From contig OZ245769.1 of NCBI GenBank assembly GCA_965227745.1, positions 5,890,001 through 5,954,000 on the forward strand: DNA of 64,000 bases, given 5' to 3'. Shown piece after piece: positions 26,443 through 34,359 of this stretch. Position 1 is the first letter of the stretch. Each line of letters starts with the position of its first letter. Source of the stretch: GAS368 sp965227745 (GTDB lineage: Bacteria > Verrucomicrobiota > Verrucomicrobiia > Opitutales > Opitutaceae). The notes below the pieces were generated by a model. The model saw nothing but the letters and a program-made list of their open reading frames with translations, did not search any database and had not been told where the DNA came from. The position numbers were made by a program, and so were the translations under genes.

Positions 26443-27306
26443 ATGCTCATTCTCGTTGGATCTTTTATCGTACTGGCCTCCACCCTCGGCGGTTTCATCC
26501 TCGCCGGTGGTAATCCGCTCGTACTGCTGCATGTCTCCGAATTCGTCGTGATTCTGGGAGTGGCGGCCGGAGTGCTCGTCATCGCGAGCCCCGGCCATGT
26601 GCTAAAGGAGATTATGCACAAGGTGAAGGAAGCCATCACGGCCAAGGCCACGGGTAAGGCCGAGTTCATCGAGCTGCTGAAGCTGCTCTACGAGATTTTC
26701 ATGATCGGCCGACGCAACGGCCTCATCGCCTTGGAGGAGCACGTGATGGACCCGAAAAAGTCCTCCATCTTCCAGCGTTATCCGTCGGTGCTCAATCACC
26801 CCGCGCGCCTCGAATTTCTCTGCAACGGCCTGAAGCCCGTCATCGACGGCAAGATCAAGCCCGACCAACTCGAGGATCTGATGAACGCTGAGCTCGACGC
26901 CAAGGCGGCCGAGGCGGAGCACCCGATTCACATTCTCCAACTCGTCGGCGACTCCCTGCCCGGCATCGGCATCGTCGCCGCCGTGCTCGGTATCATCAAC
27001 ACGATGAACGCCATCTCCGAAGGCCCGGAAAAGGTCGGCGAGAAAGTGGCCGCCGCTCTCACCGGCACGCTACTCGGCATCTTCGTCGCCTACGGCTTCG
27101 TCAATCCCCTCGCGAACCGCGTCAAATTCAACAACGCCGCCGAGGACCAATACCTCAAGTGCATCATGCAGGCGGTCGCCGGGTTTGCCAAAGGCCTCGC
27201 CCCACTCACGGCAGTCGAAGTGGCCCGCCGTTCCCTCGACAGCCACGTCCAGCCCGCCGGAGCCAGCCTCGAGGCCACGCTGAAGGCCCTGGCTCCCGCG
27301 AAGTGA
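26443..27306 (+). CDS. motA: MotA, flagellar stator protein
   Basis: MotA forms the five-membered ring of the stator ion channel and pushes FliG. The 287-residue protein has four membrane segments: two at the start (ILVGSFIVLASTLGGFILAG, VVILGVAAGVLVIAS) and two late (LPGIGIVAAVLGIINTM with the conserved Pro, and LTGTLLGIFVAYGFVNPLA). The cytoplasmic loop contains RRNGLIALEEH. Ion choice (H+ or Na+) cannot be decided safely. It is followed by motB after a 132-bp spacer with an inverted repeat. Confidence 0.95.
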   Translation: MLILVGSFIVLASTLGGFILAGGNPLVLLHVSEFVVILGVAAGVLVIASPGHVLKEIMHKVKEAITAKATGKAEFIELLKLLYEIFMIGRRNGLIALEEHVMDPKKSSIFQRYPSVLNHPARLEFLCNGLKPVIDGKIKPDQLEDLMNAELDAKAAEAEHPIHILQLVGDSLPGIGIVAAVLGIINTMNAISEGPEKVGEKVAAALTGTLLGIFVAYGFVNPLANRVKFNNAAEDQYLKCIMQAVAGFAKGLAPLTAVEVARRSLDSHVQPAGASLEATLKALAPAK

Positions 27307-27326
27307 GCGAATGCTAAAAGCTAAGA

Positions 27327-27414
27327 GCTCAGAGCTGAGAGCAAGAAAATGAATTCAAACACACGCTTAGCGACCTGGGAACTAACGTCCCGGGCTCTCG
27401 GCTCTCAGCTCTAA
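27327..27414. repeat. Imperfect inverted repeat in motA-motB spacer
   Basis: TCAGAGCTGAGAGC (27329-27342) faces GCTCTCAGCTCTAA (27401-27414), matching at 13 of 14 positions, inside a region of repeated GAGCT/GAGAGC heptamer-like units. The arms are 58 bases apart and there is no T-run. It looks like a dispersed repeat or a hairpin that lowers or separates motB expression. Confidence 0.5.
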
Positions 27415-27438
27415 GCTCTCCGCTTTTCCCTCCTCACC

Positions 27439-28437
27439 ATGGCTCGCAAAAAAGCAGCCGCCCACCACGGCGGCGCCTGGAAAGTCGCCTACGCCGACTT
27501 CGTCACGGCCATGATGGCGCTCTTCATGGTGCTGTGGATTTCCGCGCAGGATAAGGAAATCCTCATCGCGACCTCGCAGTATTTCCAAAGCCCCTTCCGC
27601 TCGCCCATGGACGCCACTTCCGGCGTCATGCCCTTTAACAGCAACAAGACTTCCAATGGCTCCGGCAAGGAGCATGGCGACGACAAGGACCAGAACCGCG
27701 ACAAGCAGATCCAGCTCACCTTCCTCAGCTCGGTCGCGGCCGATTTTTATCGCCTGCTTCATCTCGACGAGAATCTCGCGGGCAAGCCCATTGACGTCCA
27801 AGTCACCACGGACGGCCTTCGCGTGACTCTTTTCGACCGGACCAACCAGCCCCTCTTTGTGGGCAATAGCACCGAGTTTACCGAATGGGGTAGTTTCATC
27901 CTTCAGTCGCTCGCGTGGACCATTGATCGCCATCAATTCCACGTGACCGTCGACGGGCACACCCGCGCGGGTCTTCAACTCAAAAAGGAAAACTACACCG
28001 CTTGGGAACTCTCGTCCGACCGCGCCAATGCGGCCCGGCGCCTCCTCGTGCACTACGCCGTGGATCCCAGCCTCATCGAGCGCGTGACCGGCTACGCCGA
28101 TACGAAGCCCCTGGCGGATCAGGCGCCCACGGCTGAAGCCAATCAACGCATCACCCTGAGCCTCACGCTTACCGCCAAACCTCGCACCAAAGATGGCAAC
28201 GCGAAGGATGGCGCCGCTGGCAAAGACGGCAAAGGCACAACCCCGACCGGCGTCTCGACCGACGGCCTCCCAGCACGGGGGCCGGCGATCAAGCCCTCCC
28301 CGAGCAACGTCCCCGTGCCGACCAGTCCGCTTTCGAAAGCTCCCAAATCCGCCGCCGATACTACGACCAATCCGGAAAACACGGCGAACGCTATGCGCGT
28401 TTCGCGCGAAATCTCAGCCGATCGTCCCCCTCGATGA
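27439..28437 (+). CDS. motB: MotB, flagellar stator protein
   Basis: MotB anchors the stator to peptidoglycan and supplies the ion-binding aspartate. The 332-residue protein has a short basic start, one membrane segment with the essential Asp20 (WKVAYADFVTAMMALFMVLW), a plug/linker region and a periplasmic OmpA-like peptidoglycan-binding domain at about 115-245 (VDGHTRAGLQ, LSSDRANAARRLLVHY). The tail after about residue 245 is a long, disordered, Pro/Thr/Lys-rich extension not needed in typical MotB. Its stop overlaps the next small gene by four bases. Confidence 0.95.
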   Translation: MARKKAAAHHGGAWKVAYADFVTAMMALFMVLWISAQDKEILIATSQYFQSPFRSPMDATSGVMPFNSNKTSNGSGKEHGDDKDQNRDKQIQLTFLSSVAADFYRLLHLDENLAGKPIDVQVTTDGLRVTLFDRTNQPLFVGNSTEFTEWGSFILQSLAWTIDRHQFHVTVDGHTRAGLQLKKENYTAWELSSDRANAARRLLVHYAVDPSLIERVTGYADTKPLADQAPTAEANQRITLSLTLTAKPRTKDGNAKDGAAGKDGKGTTPTGVSTDGLPARGPAIKPSPSNVPVPTSPLSKAPKSAADTTTNPENTANAMRVSREISADRPPR

Positions 28438-28715
28438 AACCCTTCCTACAAGGCAAGAAGTCCCTGGACGTCTCCCCGCTGCGCCTCCCGCCCGGGTTGG
28501 CCGCGAATAACGCCGCGACGCGCGACTCCTCCCGCGCGCCGGCGGCTGCGACGCGGGTGCAGAGTAATCAGGCCCACCACGACAGCCACACGTCGAGCGC
28601 GGCGGGAGCTCACGTGGAATTGGTCAAGGAGGGCGACAAAGTCGTCCGCCTCATCGTCACCTGCACGTGCGGCGAACGCATCGAGGTGGAGTGCCTTTAT
28701 CCAGCCGGGACCTAA
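28434..28715 (+). CDS. Small cysteine-containing protein coupled to motB
   Basis: The 93-residue product has a disordered Ala/Ser/Arg-rich first half and a compact C-terminal part, VVRLIVTCTCGERIEVECLY, with a CxCG...C cysteine pattern that could bind metal. Its ATG overlaps the motB stop (ATGA), so it is translated with the stator genes. I do not recognise a named family. A role at the motor is inference from position only. The next gene is convergent after nine bases. Confidence 0.6.
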   Translation: MKPFLQGKKSLDVSPLRLPPGLAANNAATRDSSRAPAAATRVQSNQAHHDSHTSSAAGAHVELVKEGDKVVRLIVTCTCGERIEVECLYPAGT

Positions 28716-28724
28716 TATAGAAAG

Positions 28725-29144
28725 TTACCTGGCATCCAGCCGCGCGAGTTCCTCGCGCAGGGAAGCGGGCGAGGCGGGCTTGACGAGGAGGCGGTCGGCG
28801 CCGATGGCGGCGGCGCGCTGCATGTCCTGAGAGTCGCCGGAGCCGGAAAGGATGACGATGCGCATGGCAGCGAGGGCTTTTTGGCGCTTGGCCCAAGCGA
28901 GGACGCCCGCGCCATCTACTTGAGGCAGATCGAGATCGAGGAAGAGGAGACTGGGCGGCACGCGTGAGCCACCTTCCGCGCCACCACAGAGATTACGGAG
29001 GTACTGGATGACCTCCGCGCCGTTGCCAAAAGATTGGATGGGCCGGTCGGATCCGGCGGCGCGCAACCCCTCCTGAAGCAAGATGAAGTCGTTGGGATCA
29101 TCTTCGGCGACGAGAATTGGAAAGACGACAGGAGCGGATGGCAT
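28725..29144 (-). CDS. Single-domain response regulator
   Basis: The 139-residue protein is a lone receiver domain: acidic pair in LVAEDDPNDFILL, phospho-acceptor Asp in LLFLDLDLPQVDG, the Ser of RIVILSGSG and the Lys of LLVKPAS. The spacing DDPNDF matches the Rcp1/CheY-like group paired with phytochrome-type or hybrid kinases. No output domain is present. I start it at the ATG at 29144 since the longer start at 29192 adds a non-homologous stretch. Being next to motB it might act as a CheY, but it differs from classical CheY and no cheA is nearby. Confidence 0.85.
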   Translation of the reverse strand: MPSAPVVFPILVAEDDPNDFILLQEGLRAAGSDRPIQSFGNGAEVIQYLRNLCGGAEGGSRVPPSLLFLDLDLPQVDGAGVLAWAKRQKALAAMRIVILSGSGDSQDMQRAAAIGADRLLVKPASPASLREELARLDAR

Positions 29145-29326
29145 GATGGGTACGAGAAGCGCGTCGCCGCAGCATAAGCTCGGCCACTGCATCAGCTACG
29201 TGAGATGACGCGACCGAGGCGAGCTGGTATCGGGGCAAGATTCCCTTTTTAGCGAAACTTTTGTCTCGCTGCCTCCGGTTACTAAGTGTCTCGGATGAGA
29301 GACCGGTTTCGAGTCTGGAGGACGGG

Positions 29327-30727
29327 TTACTTTGGTAACCGAATAGTGAATTTGGCCCCCGTCGGGTGCGCATCCGTGATCGCGGCGGTGCCGCCATGGG
29401 CTTCGACGATGGCTTTGACGAGCGAGAGGCCGAGGCCGAGGCCGCGCTGGGAGCGGCTGGAGTCACCGCGGTACAGACGGCGCCAGACGGCCTCGCGCTC
29501 AGTGGCGGGGATGCCCGGGCCGTTGTCGGAGACGGTGATGACCACGGCACTGGGCTCGACCGTGGTGGTGAGCTTCACGATGCCGCCGGGCGGAGTGTAC
29601 TTGAGGGCGTTGTCGACGAGATTGTTGACGGCTTGGCCGAGGCGGATGGCGTCGGCCTGGCATTCGGCGGCGACGGGCTGATCGACGACGATGCGGATGT
29701 TTTTTTCCTCGGCGACCTCGCGGTAGAGATCGGCGGCGCGCTCGACGAGCGTGCGGACGTCGAGTTGATCGCGGTTGAGCTTGAGCGCGCCGGCCTCGGC
29801 GGCGGAGATGTCGAGCAAAACCTCGAGGAGGTGGAGGACGCGGTCCGACTCATTGACGCAATCGGCGAGGGCGGCGCGCGCTTCGGCCGGATCGCCGGCG
29901 TCCTGCATGGCGAGCTCGGCGGTGCCGCGGAGGCGGGTGAGCGGGGTGCGGAGATCGTGCGCGAGATTATCAAGCGTCTCGCGCAGCACGCGGACGTGCG
30001 CGGCGTTTTTATCGAGCAGGGTGTTGAGCTGGGAGACGAGCGTGGCGAGTTCACCGCCGGCGCCGGTCGCGGGCACGCGGGCGGCGAGGTCACCTGTCTC
30101 GAGGATGCGGCGGGCGGTCTGTGAGACAGCGCGGAGCGGGCGCGTGGCGCGCCACGCGAGCAAAATACCGACGCCAAACGAGAGCAGCAGCGCGCCACTC
30201 CCTGCGGTGATAAAGGCCCGGCGGAGCGGCGCGAGGAGCACGGCGCTGCTATCGGCGAGGCGGCCCACCTGCATGGAAAATCCGCCGGGTAGTTCGCGCA
30301 CCGTGCGCACGTAATCACGGAGCGCGTCCTTCGGGATGCGCTCCGTGAGGATGCGGCGCTCGGCCGTCACGCCATTCCACTCGGGCGGGAGCGTGAGACG
30401 TTCCACCTGCGTTTCCACCCAGTTGGGCGGCAGGGAGGCAAAGAGCGTCTCGCCCGCGGGATTGAGGACGCGGACGTAAAACGAGCGAACCTCGGGTGAG
30501 GCGGACGTGCTTTCGATGCGGGCGCGGAGGGCGTTAGTACCCCCTGTTTCGAGCGCGAGGGCAAAGAGCGCGGCTTGGCGCTCGACGGCCACCTGTTCGC
30601 GCTCGAGGAGGGAGCGCGACAGCGTCCAATAGAGAATGGAAAAGAGCACGCCGCTCGTCAGGGCAAAGACGAGGGCGTATTGCGCCGCGAGCCGCAGCGC
30701 GAGAGACTGGCGCAGGCGCTCAAGCAT
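29327..30727 (-). CDS. Sensor histidine kinase of an OmpR/CusR-type two-component system
   Basis: The 466-residue kinase has two membrane segments (YALVFALTSGVLFSILYW at about 17-34 and GSGALLLSFGVGILLAW at about 176-192) flanking a periplasmic sensor of about 135 residues, then HAMP (RPLRAVSQTARRIL), the HisKA box with His257 in NLAHDLRTPL and an ATPase domain (NLVDNALKYTPPGG, DNGPGIP, GLGLGLSLVKAIV). It starts inside the end of the regulator gene (8-bp overlap). The architecture resembles CusS/IrlS-like sensors of metal or envelope stress. The actual signal is unknown. Confidence 0.92.
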   Translation of the reverse strand: MLERLRQSLALRLAAQYALVFALTSGVLFSILYWTLSRSLLEREQVAVERQAALFALALETGGTNALRARIESTSASPEVRSFYVRVLNPAGETLFASLPPNWVETQVERLTLPPEWNGVTAERRILTERIPKDALRDYVRTVRELPGGFSMQVGRLADSSAVLLAPLRRAFITAGSGALLLSFGVGILLAWRATRPLRAVSQTARRILETGDLAARVPATGAGGELATLVSQLNTLLDKNAAHVRVLRETLDNLAHDLRTPLTRLRGTAELAMQDAGDPAEARAALADCVNESDRVLHLLEVLLDISAAEAGALKLNRDQLDVRTLVERAADLYREVAEEKNIRIVVDQPVAAECQADAIRLGQAVNNLVDNALKYTPPGGIVKLTTTVEPSAVVITVSDNGPGIPATEREAVWRRLYRGDSSRSQRGLGLGLSLVKAIVEAHGGTAAITDAHPTGAKFTIRLPK

Positions 30728-31391
30728 GGGGGCGGAAAACGTAGCCGACGCCGCGCACCGTCTCGAGGCGCACATGCTCAGGATCGATCTTGGCGCGGAG
30801 GCGTGAGACGACGACATCCACGACGTTGGTCTGCGGATCGAAACTGTAGTCCCAGACGTGCTCGAGGATCATGGTCTTGCTTACGGGACGGCCGGCGTGA
30901 CGCAGCAGAAAGGCAAGCAGCGTAAATTCGCGCGGCTGCAGCTCGACCTTTTCGCCGGCGCGCGTGACTTCGCGGCTTACAAGGTCGAGAGTGACATCGC
31001 CGGCGACGAGCCGCGTGGCTTCGGGTGATTGCGTGGCGCGGCGGATGAGCGCCTGCACGCGAGCGAGCAATTCGGAAAAGGCGAAGGGCTTCGTGAGGTA
31101 ATCATCGCCGCCGGCCTGCAGGCCGCGGATGCGATCATCGACGGAGCTTTTGGCACTGAGAAAAAGGACGGGCGTGGCATGGCGCGCGGCGCGGAGGCGC
31201 TTGACGAGGCTGATGCCGTCGAGCTGCGGCAGCATCACGTCGACGATCATCGCATCGTAAGTCGTCGACTCAGCGAGCGCGAGGCCGGTGTCGCCCTCCG
31301 GGGCGTGATCGGCCGCGTACCCGGCCTGCTTGAGGCCGCGAACGAGAAACGAAGCGATCTTGGCATCATCTTCTACGACGAGGACGCGCAT
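30720..31391 (-). CDS. OmpR-family response regulator (CusR/HprR-like)
   Basis: The 223-residue regulator has a receiver domain (LVVEDDAKIASFLVRGLKQA, Asp51 in MIVDVMLPQLDG, Lys in YLTKPFAFSEL) and a winged-helix DNA-binding domain (LQPREFTLLAFLLRHAGRPV, NVVDVVVSRLRAKI). Its closest pattern is the CusR/HprR/IrlR branch. It lies next to htrA, whose divergent promoter region holds a CATTACA-N4-TGTAA palindrome of the type that branch recognises, so htrA is a likely target. Confidence 0.93.
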   Translation of the reverse strand: MRVLVVEDDAKIASFLVRGLKQAGYAADHAPEGDTGLALAESTTYDAMIVDVMLPQLDGISLVKRLRAARHATPVLFLSAKSSVDDRIRGLQAGGDDYLTKPFAFSELLARVQALIRRATQSPEATRLVAGDVTLDLVSREVTRAGEKVELQPREFTLLAFLLRHAGRPVSKTMILEHVWDYSFDPQTNVVDVVVSRLRAKIDPEHVRLETVRGVGYVFRPHA

Positions 31392-31443
31392 AGCGGAATA
31401 AAGGCTGAAGGATGGATGGACTGAAAGGCTGAACGTGAGCGAG

Positions 31444-31521
31444 GTAGGAGCCTGCTTGCAGGCGATAGGTTGTCAGGTGACGAGAAAGACCATAGCCCAT
31501 CGCCTGCAAGCAGGCTCCTAC
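31444..31521. repeat. Long inverted repeat, family A copy 1
   Basis: Two perfectly complementary 23-base arms (31444-31466 and 31499-31521, left arm beginning GTAGGAGCCTGCTTGCAGGC) enclose a 32-base loop. Each arm is itself nearly palindromic (GCCTGC-TT-GCAGGC). Copies occur at 41145-41224 and 63838-63917. It has the size and form of a REP/BIME element. It occupies the 312-bp gap between the two-component operon and htrA, together with two minus-strand terminators. Confidence 0.85.
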
Positions 31522-31540
31522 TCCCGAGCATTTGCCTTCC

Positions 31541-31587
31541 CAAAAATAAAACCGGCGCCGGTCTCCCACAACGAAGACCGACGCCGG
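31541..31587 (-). terminator. Strong intrinsic terminator (minus strand)
   Basis: On the minus strand CCGGCGTCGGTCT, a ten-base loop and AGACCGGCGCCGG form a 13-pair stem with one mismatch, followed by TTTTATTTTT. It is downstream of htrA and of another terminator, so it ends leftward transcription before the two-component genes. Confidence 0.7.
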
Positions 31588-31666
31588 ACTGAATGACCTT
31601 TTTACCTATGAACTATGAACTACCACTACCTAAATCTTGAACAACACTTCCTAGACCAAAATTGAA

Positions 31667-31697
31667 AGTGGCGGTGCCATGCTCGCGCACCGCCACT
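31667..31697 (-). terminator. Terminator directly after htrA
   Basis: AGTGGCGGTGC (31667-31677) and GCACCGCCACT (31687-31697) are perfectly complementary over 11 bases with a nine-base loop. On the minus strand the stem is followed by TTCAATTTTGG, a modest T-rich tract. It lies seven bases after the htrA stop. Confidence 0.65.
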
Positions 31698-31703
31698 GTT
31701 GAT

Positions 31704-33260
31704 TTATTGCTGACCGTCCTTGTCGCTGCCGGTCTCGTCGACGACCACGAAGGTCGTGATGCCTTTGGACCAGAGCTTGAGGAGCGTTTTCTTGCTTTCG
31801 GCTTTTTCGCTGAGCTCGACGGCATCCTTGGCGGAGGCGACGGCCTGGCGGTTGATCTCGAGGATCACGTCACCGGGCTTGAGGCCAGCGCGGGCCGAGG
31901 GAGAGGTGGGATCGACCTGCGTGATGAGCGCGCCCTTCAGGTTCTCGGGGAAATCGAGCTGACGGCGGTTGGAGCGATCGATGTCGTCGACGGCGACGCC
32001 ATTGAGCACGCCTTCGTCATTCGAGACCGCGCCCTTTTGGTGGCGGCCGCCCTTGGAGTTCTTGCCGATGGTCTTCTCGCCGGGGCGCTCGGAGGTGGTG
32101 ACGGCGATCTTCTGGGTCTTACCGTCGCGGAGGACGGAGAGATCGAGCTTCGTGCCCGGAGGATAGGCGCTGACCTGATTGCGCAGCGTATTCGGGTCGG
32201 TGATGGTCTGGCCGTTGATCGCGGTGATCACGTCGCCGTCCTTGATGCCGGCCTTGGCAGCGGGGCTCTCGGGTTCGGTCATGGCGACGAGGGCGCCCTT
32301 GTTATCCTTCAGGTTGAAAGCTTCGGCGAGGGACGGCGTGATGCCGTTGAGATGGACGCCGAGGTAGCCGCGGGTGATCTTGCCGGTCTTGACAAGGCTG
32401 TCGGTGACCTGGCTCACGAGATTGGAGGGGACGGCGAGGCCGACGCCTTGGAACCCGCCGCTGCGGCTGAGGATCGCGGTGTTGATGCCCACGAGGCGGC
32501 CGTTCACATCGACAAGCGCGCCACCGGAGTTGCCGGGATTGATTGCGGCATCGGTCTGGATGAAGTCTTCGAAGCCGTTTACCTCAGCGAGAATGCCGAC
32601 GTTGCGGCCCTTGGCGCTGACGATGCCGGAGGTGACGGTCTCACCAATGCCGAAGGGATTGCCAATGGCGAGGACGCGGTCGCCGACCTCGGTCTGCGTG
32701 CTATCGGCGACGATGATGGCCGGGAGATCCTTGGCATCGATCTTGACGACGGCGATATCGGTCTGCGGATCGCGGCCGACGACCTTGGCGGTGAACTCGC
32801 GGCCGTCGTTCAAGGCGACGGTGACGATATCGGCGCCCTCGACCACGTGATTGTTCGTCGCGATGTAGCCATCGGCGCTGATGATCACGCCGGAGCCGAG
32901 GCCGTTTTGCTGCGGGGTCTGCATCTCGGGGAGGCGACCGCCGAAGAACTGGCGGAACATGGGATTATCGAAACCGGGCGGGAGATCACCGGCCTTGGCG
33001 GCGATGCGCTTGGCCCTGGTCTCGGTGGTGATCTTGACGACGCTCGGGGAGACCCGCTTCACGACATTCGAGAAGCTGGCGGTTTCCATCTGGCCGCGAT
33101 TGACCGGCGTGGCGTCACGCTTGATCTCGACGGCGGGCTTGGAGGAGGTGCCGTTGACGCTGGAGGCGCCGACGAGGGCACCGGCGATGGCGAAAAGCCC
33201 GAGCGCCGCAGCGGCCGCGGCGCGGGACTTGGTGGGGGAGGAGGGATTGACGTGGTTCAT
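31704..33260 (-). CDS. HtrA/DegP-type periplasmic serine protease
   Basis: The enzyme degrades or refolds damaged envelope proteins. The 518-residue product has an N-terminal membrane/signal segment (AAAAALGLFAIAGALVGASS), a trypsin-like domain with triad His138 (TNNHVVEGAD), Asp168 (PQTDIAVVKID) and Ser245 (NPGNSGGALV), and two PDZ domains (about 305-395 and 420-505; GDVITAINGQ and GDVILEINRQ). Length and order are normal for DegP. Its promoter region (33261-33366) is shared with a divergent gene and holds an extended -10 (TGT-TATCTT, 33303-33311 minus) with a CusR-like palindrome upstream. Two terminators follow. Confidence 0.95.
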   Translation of the reverse strand: MNHVNPSSPTKSRAAAAAALGLFAIAGALVGASSVNGTSSKPAVEIKRDATPVNRGQMETASFSNVVKRVSPSVVKITTETRAKRIAAKAGDLPPGFDNPMFRQFFGGRLPEMQTPQQNGLGSGVIISADGYIATNNHVVEGADIVTVALNDGREFTAKVVGRDPQTDIAVVKIDAKDLPAIIVADSTQTEVGDRVLAIGNPFGIGETVTSGIVSAKGRNVGILAEVNGFEDFIQTDAAINPGNSGGALVDVNGRLVGINTAILSRSGGFQGVGLAVPSNLVSQVTDSLVKTGKITRGYLGVHLNGITPSLAEAFNLKDNKGALVAMTEPESPAAKAGIKDGDVITAINGQTITDPNTLRNQVSAYPPGTKLDLSVLRDGKTQKIAVTTSERPGEKTIGKNSKGGRHQKGAVSNDEGVLNGVAVDDIDRSNRRQLDFPENLKGALITQVDPTSPSARAGLKPGDVILEINRQAVASAKDAVELSEKAESKKTLLKLWSKGITTFVVVDETGSDKDGQQ

Positions 33261-33339
33261 ATGAGTGATGGGAAAGGGAAAGTTGCTGGACTTGATGGGA
33301 CCAAGATAACACCTCGCCCCTTCCCCTGCCTTGCAGGAG

Positions 33340-33357
33340 CATTACAGAAATGTAAGG
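33340..33357. promoter_or_regulatory. CusR/HprR-type operator between htrA and the divergent gene
   Basis: CATTACA, four bases, then TGTAAGG is an inverted repeat matching the CATTACA-N4-TGTAATG boxes known for CusR/HprR-type regulators except at one outer position (16 of 18 if symmetry is complete apart from TG). It lies about 50 bases upstream of the inferred htrA start, where an activator would bind, and ends nine bases before the divergent ATG. Confidence 0.5.
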
Positions 33358-33366
33358 TTTCGCGTC

Positions 33367-34143
33367 ATGCGACGGACCCTTTTGGCGGTGGTGGTGGCGG
33401 GAATGATGGCCACAGCCCCGCATGTGATTTTACCGGGAGCGGGCTTGGTGCGGGCCGCGACGGCGGAGCGGCCCCCGATGCCGCACGCGCCCATGCGCGT
33501 GGCGAATGGCTGCTTCGTGGAGACCGTCGCGATGCTCGATGCCTGGCAGGACAAGGCCGGCACCGAGACCTGGGCGAAACTCCTCCGCTGGGGCGCGAAG
33601 GAGGAGGAAGAGGTGGTCGCGGGCCATGCGGTGAGTGTCGTGGAGAAACAGGGACGCCTCTGGTGCTGGGACGTGAATTTCGGCTGGAGCGCGCTCAGCG
33701 TGGACGCCGCGCAACGCGAAAATATCGACACCGTGGTCGCGCCGATCGTCGCGCGCTACGCCAAGGTGAAGGCGCAATATCCGCTCTACATGGCCGACTT
33801 TGCCCAGCCGGCGGGCGCGGCGTCAGACCCGGGAAGTAACTACGATATCGCGAAGGCCGCGAGCGAAGTGGCGGCGAACGACTCGCTACGCGATGTGCTC
33901 GTGGTGGCGGGAAACCTCTCGCGCCATCGGCCGGTAAATGTCGTGACCTTTACCTACGGCCCGGAGGGCCAGCGCCGCGCGAGTGCAGCGGCGATCTTTC
34001 TCTATGGCGGCAGGTATTGCGTGTATGTGCCGGAGCTCGGCACGGTGCCGACGCGGGCGCGCGGGGGCGTGGAAAACCTGCGGCTGATCCAGGAAATTTT
34101 ACGGAGGCTCTGCCTCGGGGCGGGGGACGTGAAGAAGCGATAA
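33367..34143 (+). CDS. Secreted protein with a possible Cys-His-Asp (transglutaminase-like) triad
   Basis: The 258-residue product has a signal peptide (MRRTLLAVVVAGMMATAPHV) and an N-terminal domain in which Cys49 (NGCFVETVAML), His87 (VAGHAVSVVE) and Asp102 (WCWDVNFGW) occur in the order and spacing of papain-like/transglutaminase-fold enzymes. The second half (about 135-240) ends with the strand-rich segment FLYGGRYCVYVPELG. I do not recognise a named family. It is divergent from htrA with a shared regulatory region, which suggests an envelope role. I chose the ATG at 33367 for the signal peptide; the longer frame start lies inside the operator. Confidence 0.65.
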   Translation: MRRTLLAVVVAGMMATAPHVILPGAGLVRAATAERPPMPHAPMRVANGCFVETVAMLDAWQDKAGTETWAKLLRWGAKEEEEVVAGHAVSVVEKQGRLWCWDVNFGWSALSVDAAQRENIDTVVAPIVARYAKVKAQYPLYMADFAQPAGAASDPGSNYDIAKAASEVAANDSLRDVLVVAGNLSRHRPVNVVTFTYGPEGQRRASAAAIFLYGGRYCVYVPELGTVPTRARGGVENLRLIQEILRRLCLGAGDVKKR

Positions 34144-34298
34144 GGAGCGAAGAAGAGGATTGGAGCGCGGAAATCCGGAAGGGGTTTGAACAAAAGGAAA
34201 CGAAGGAAACGAAGCGGAGGGGAGGAGGTGCGGGCGGACTTGAGCGATGAGGGAGCTGAGGATGAACCTAGGCGAATGCGGCGGGAGCGGGGCCATTA

Positions 34299-34336
34299 TT
34301 CATCTGTAATTCATGGCGAGTTCATACTCGCTTCAT
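34299..34336 (+). promoter_or_regulatory. Four TTCAT repeats at exact 11-bp spacing (PhoB/PhoP-like box)
   Basis: TTCAT occurs at 34299, 34310, 34321 and 34332, each exactly 11 bases after the last. Tandem 11-base units are the hallmark of PhoB/PhoP boxes (for example GTTCACC units in Streptomyces). A -10-like AAGAAT at 34347-34352 follows at a spacing that suits an activator covering the -35 region. It lies just upstream of the ferritin-like gene; the rest of the 34144-34359 gap shows nothing else. Confidence 0.5.
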
Positions 34337-34359
34337 GCGCCGAGCGAAGAATGGCCGGG

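Noticed and set aside
31662..33839. A 725-codon open frame on the plus strand across htrA
   Set aside because: It lies opposite htrA, whose triad and PDZ domains are clear. The antisense product is low-complexity Gly/Asp/Ala-rich sequence typical of a codon-bias shadow.
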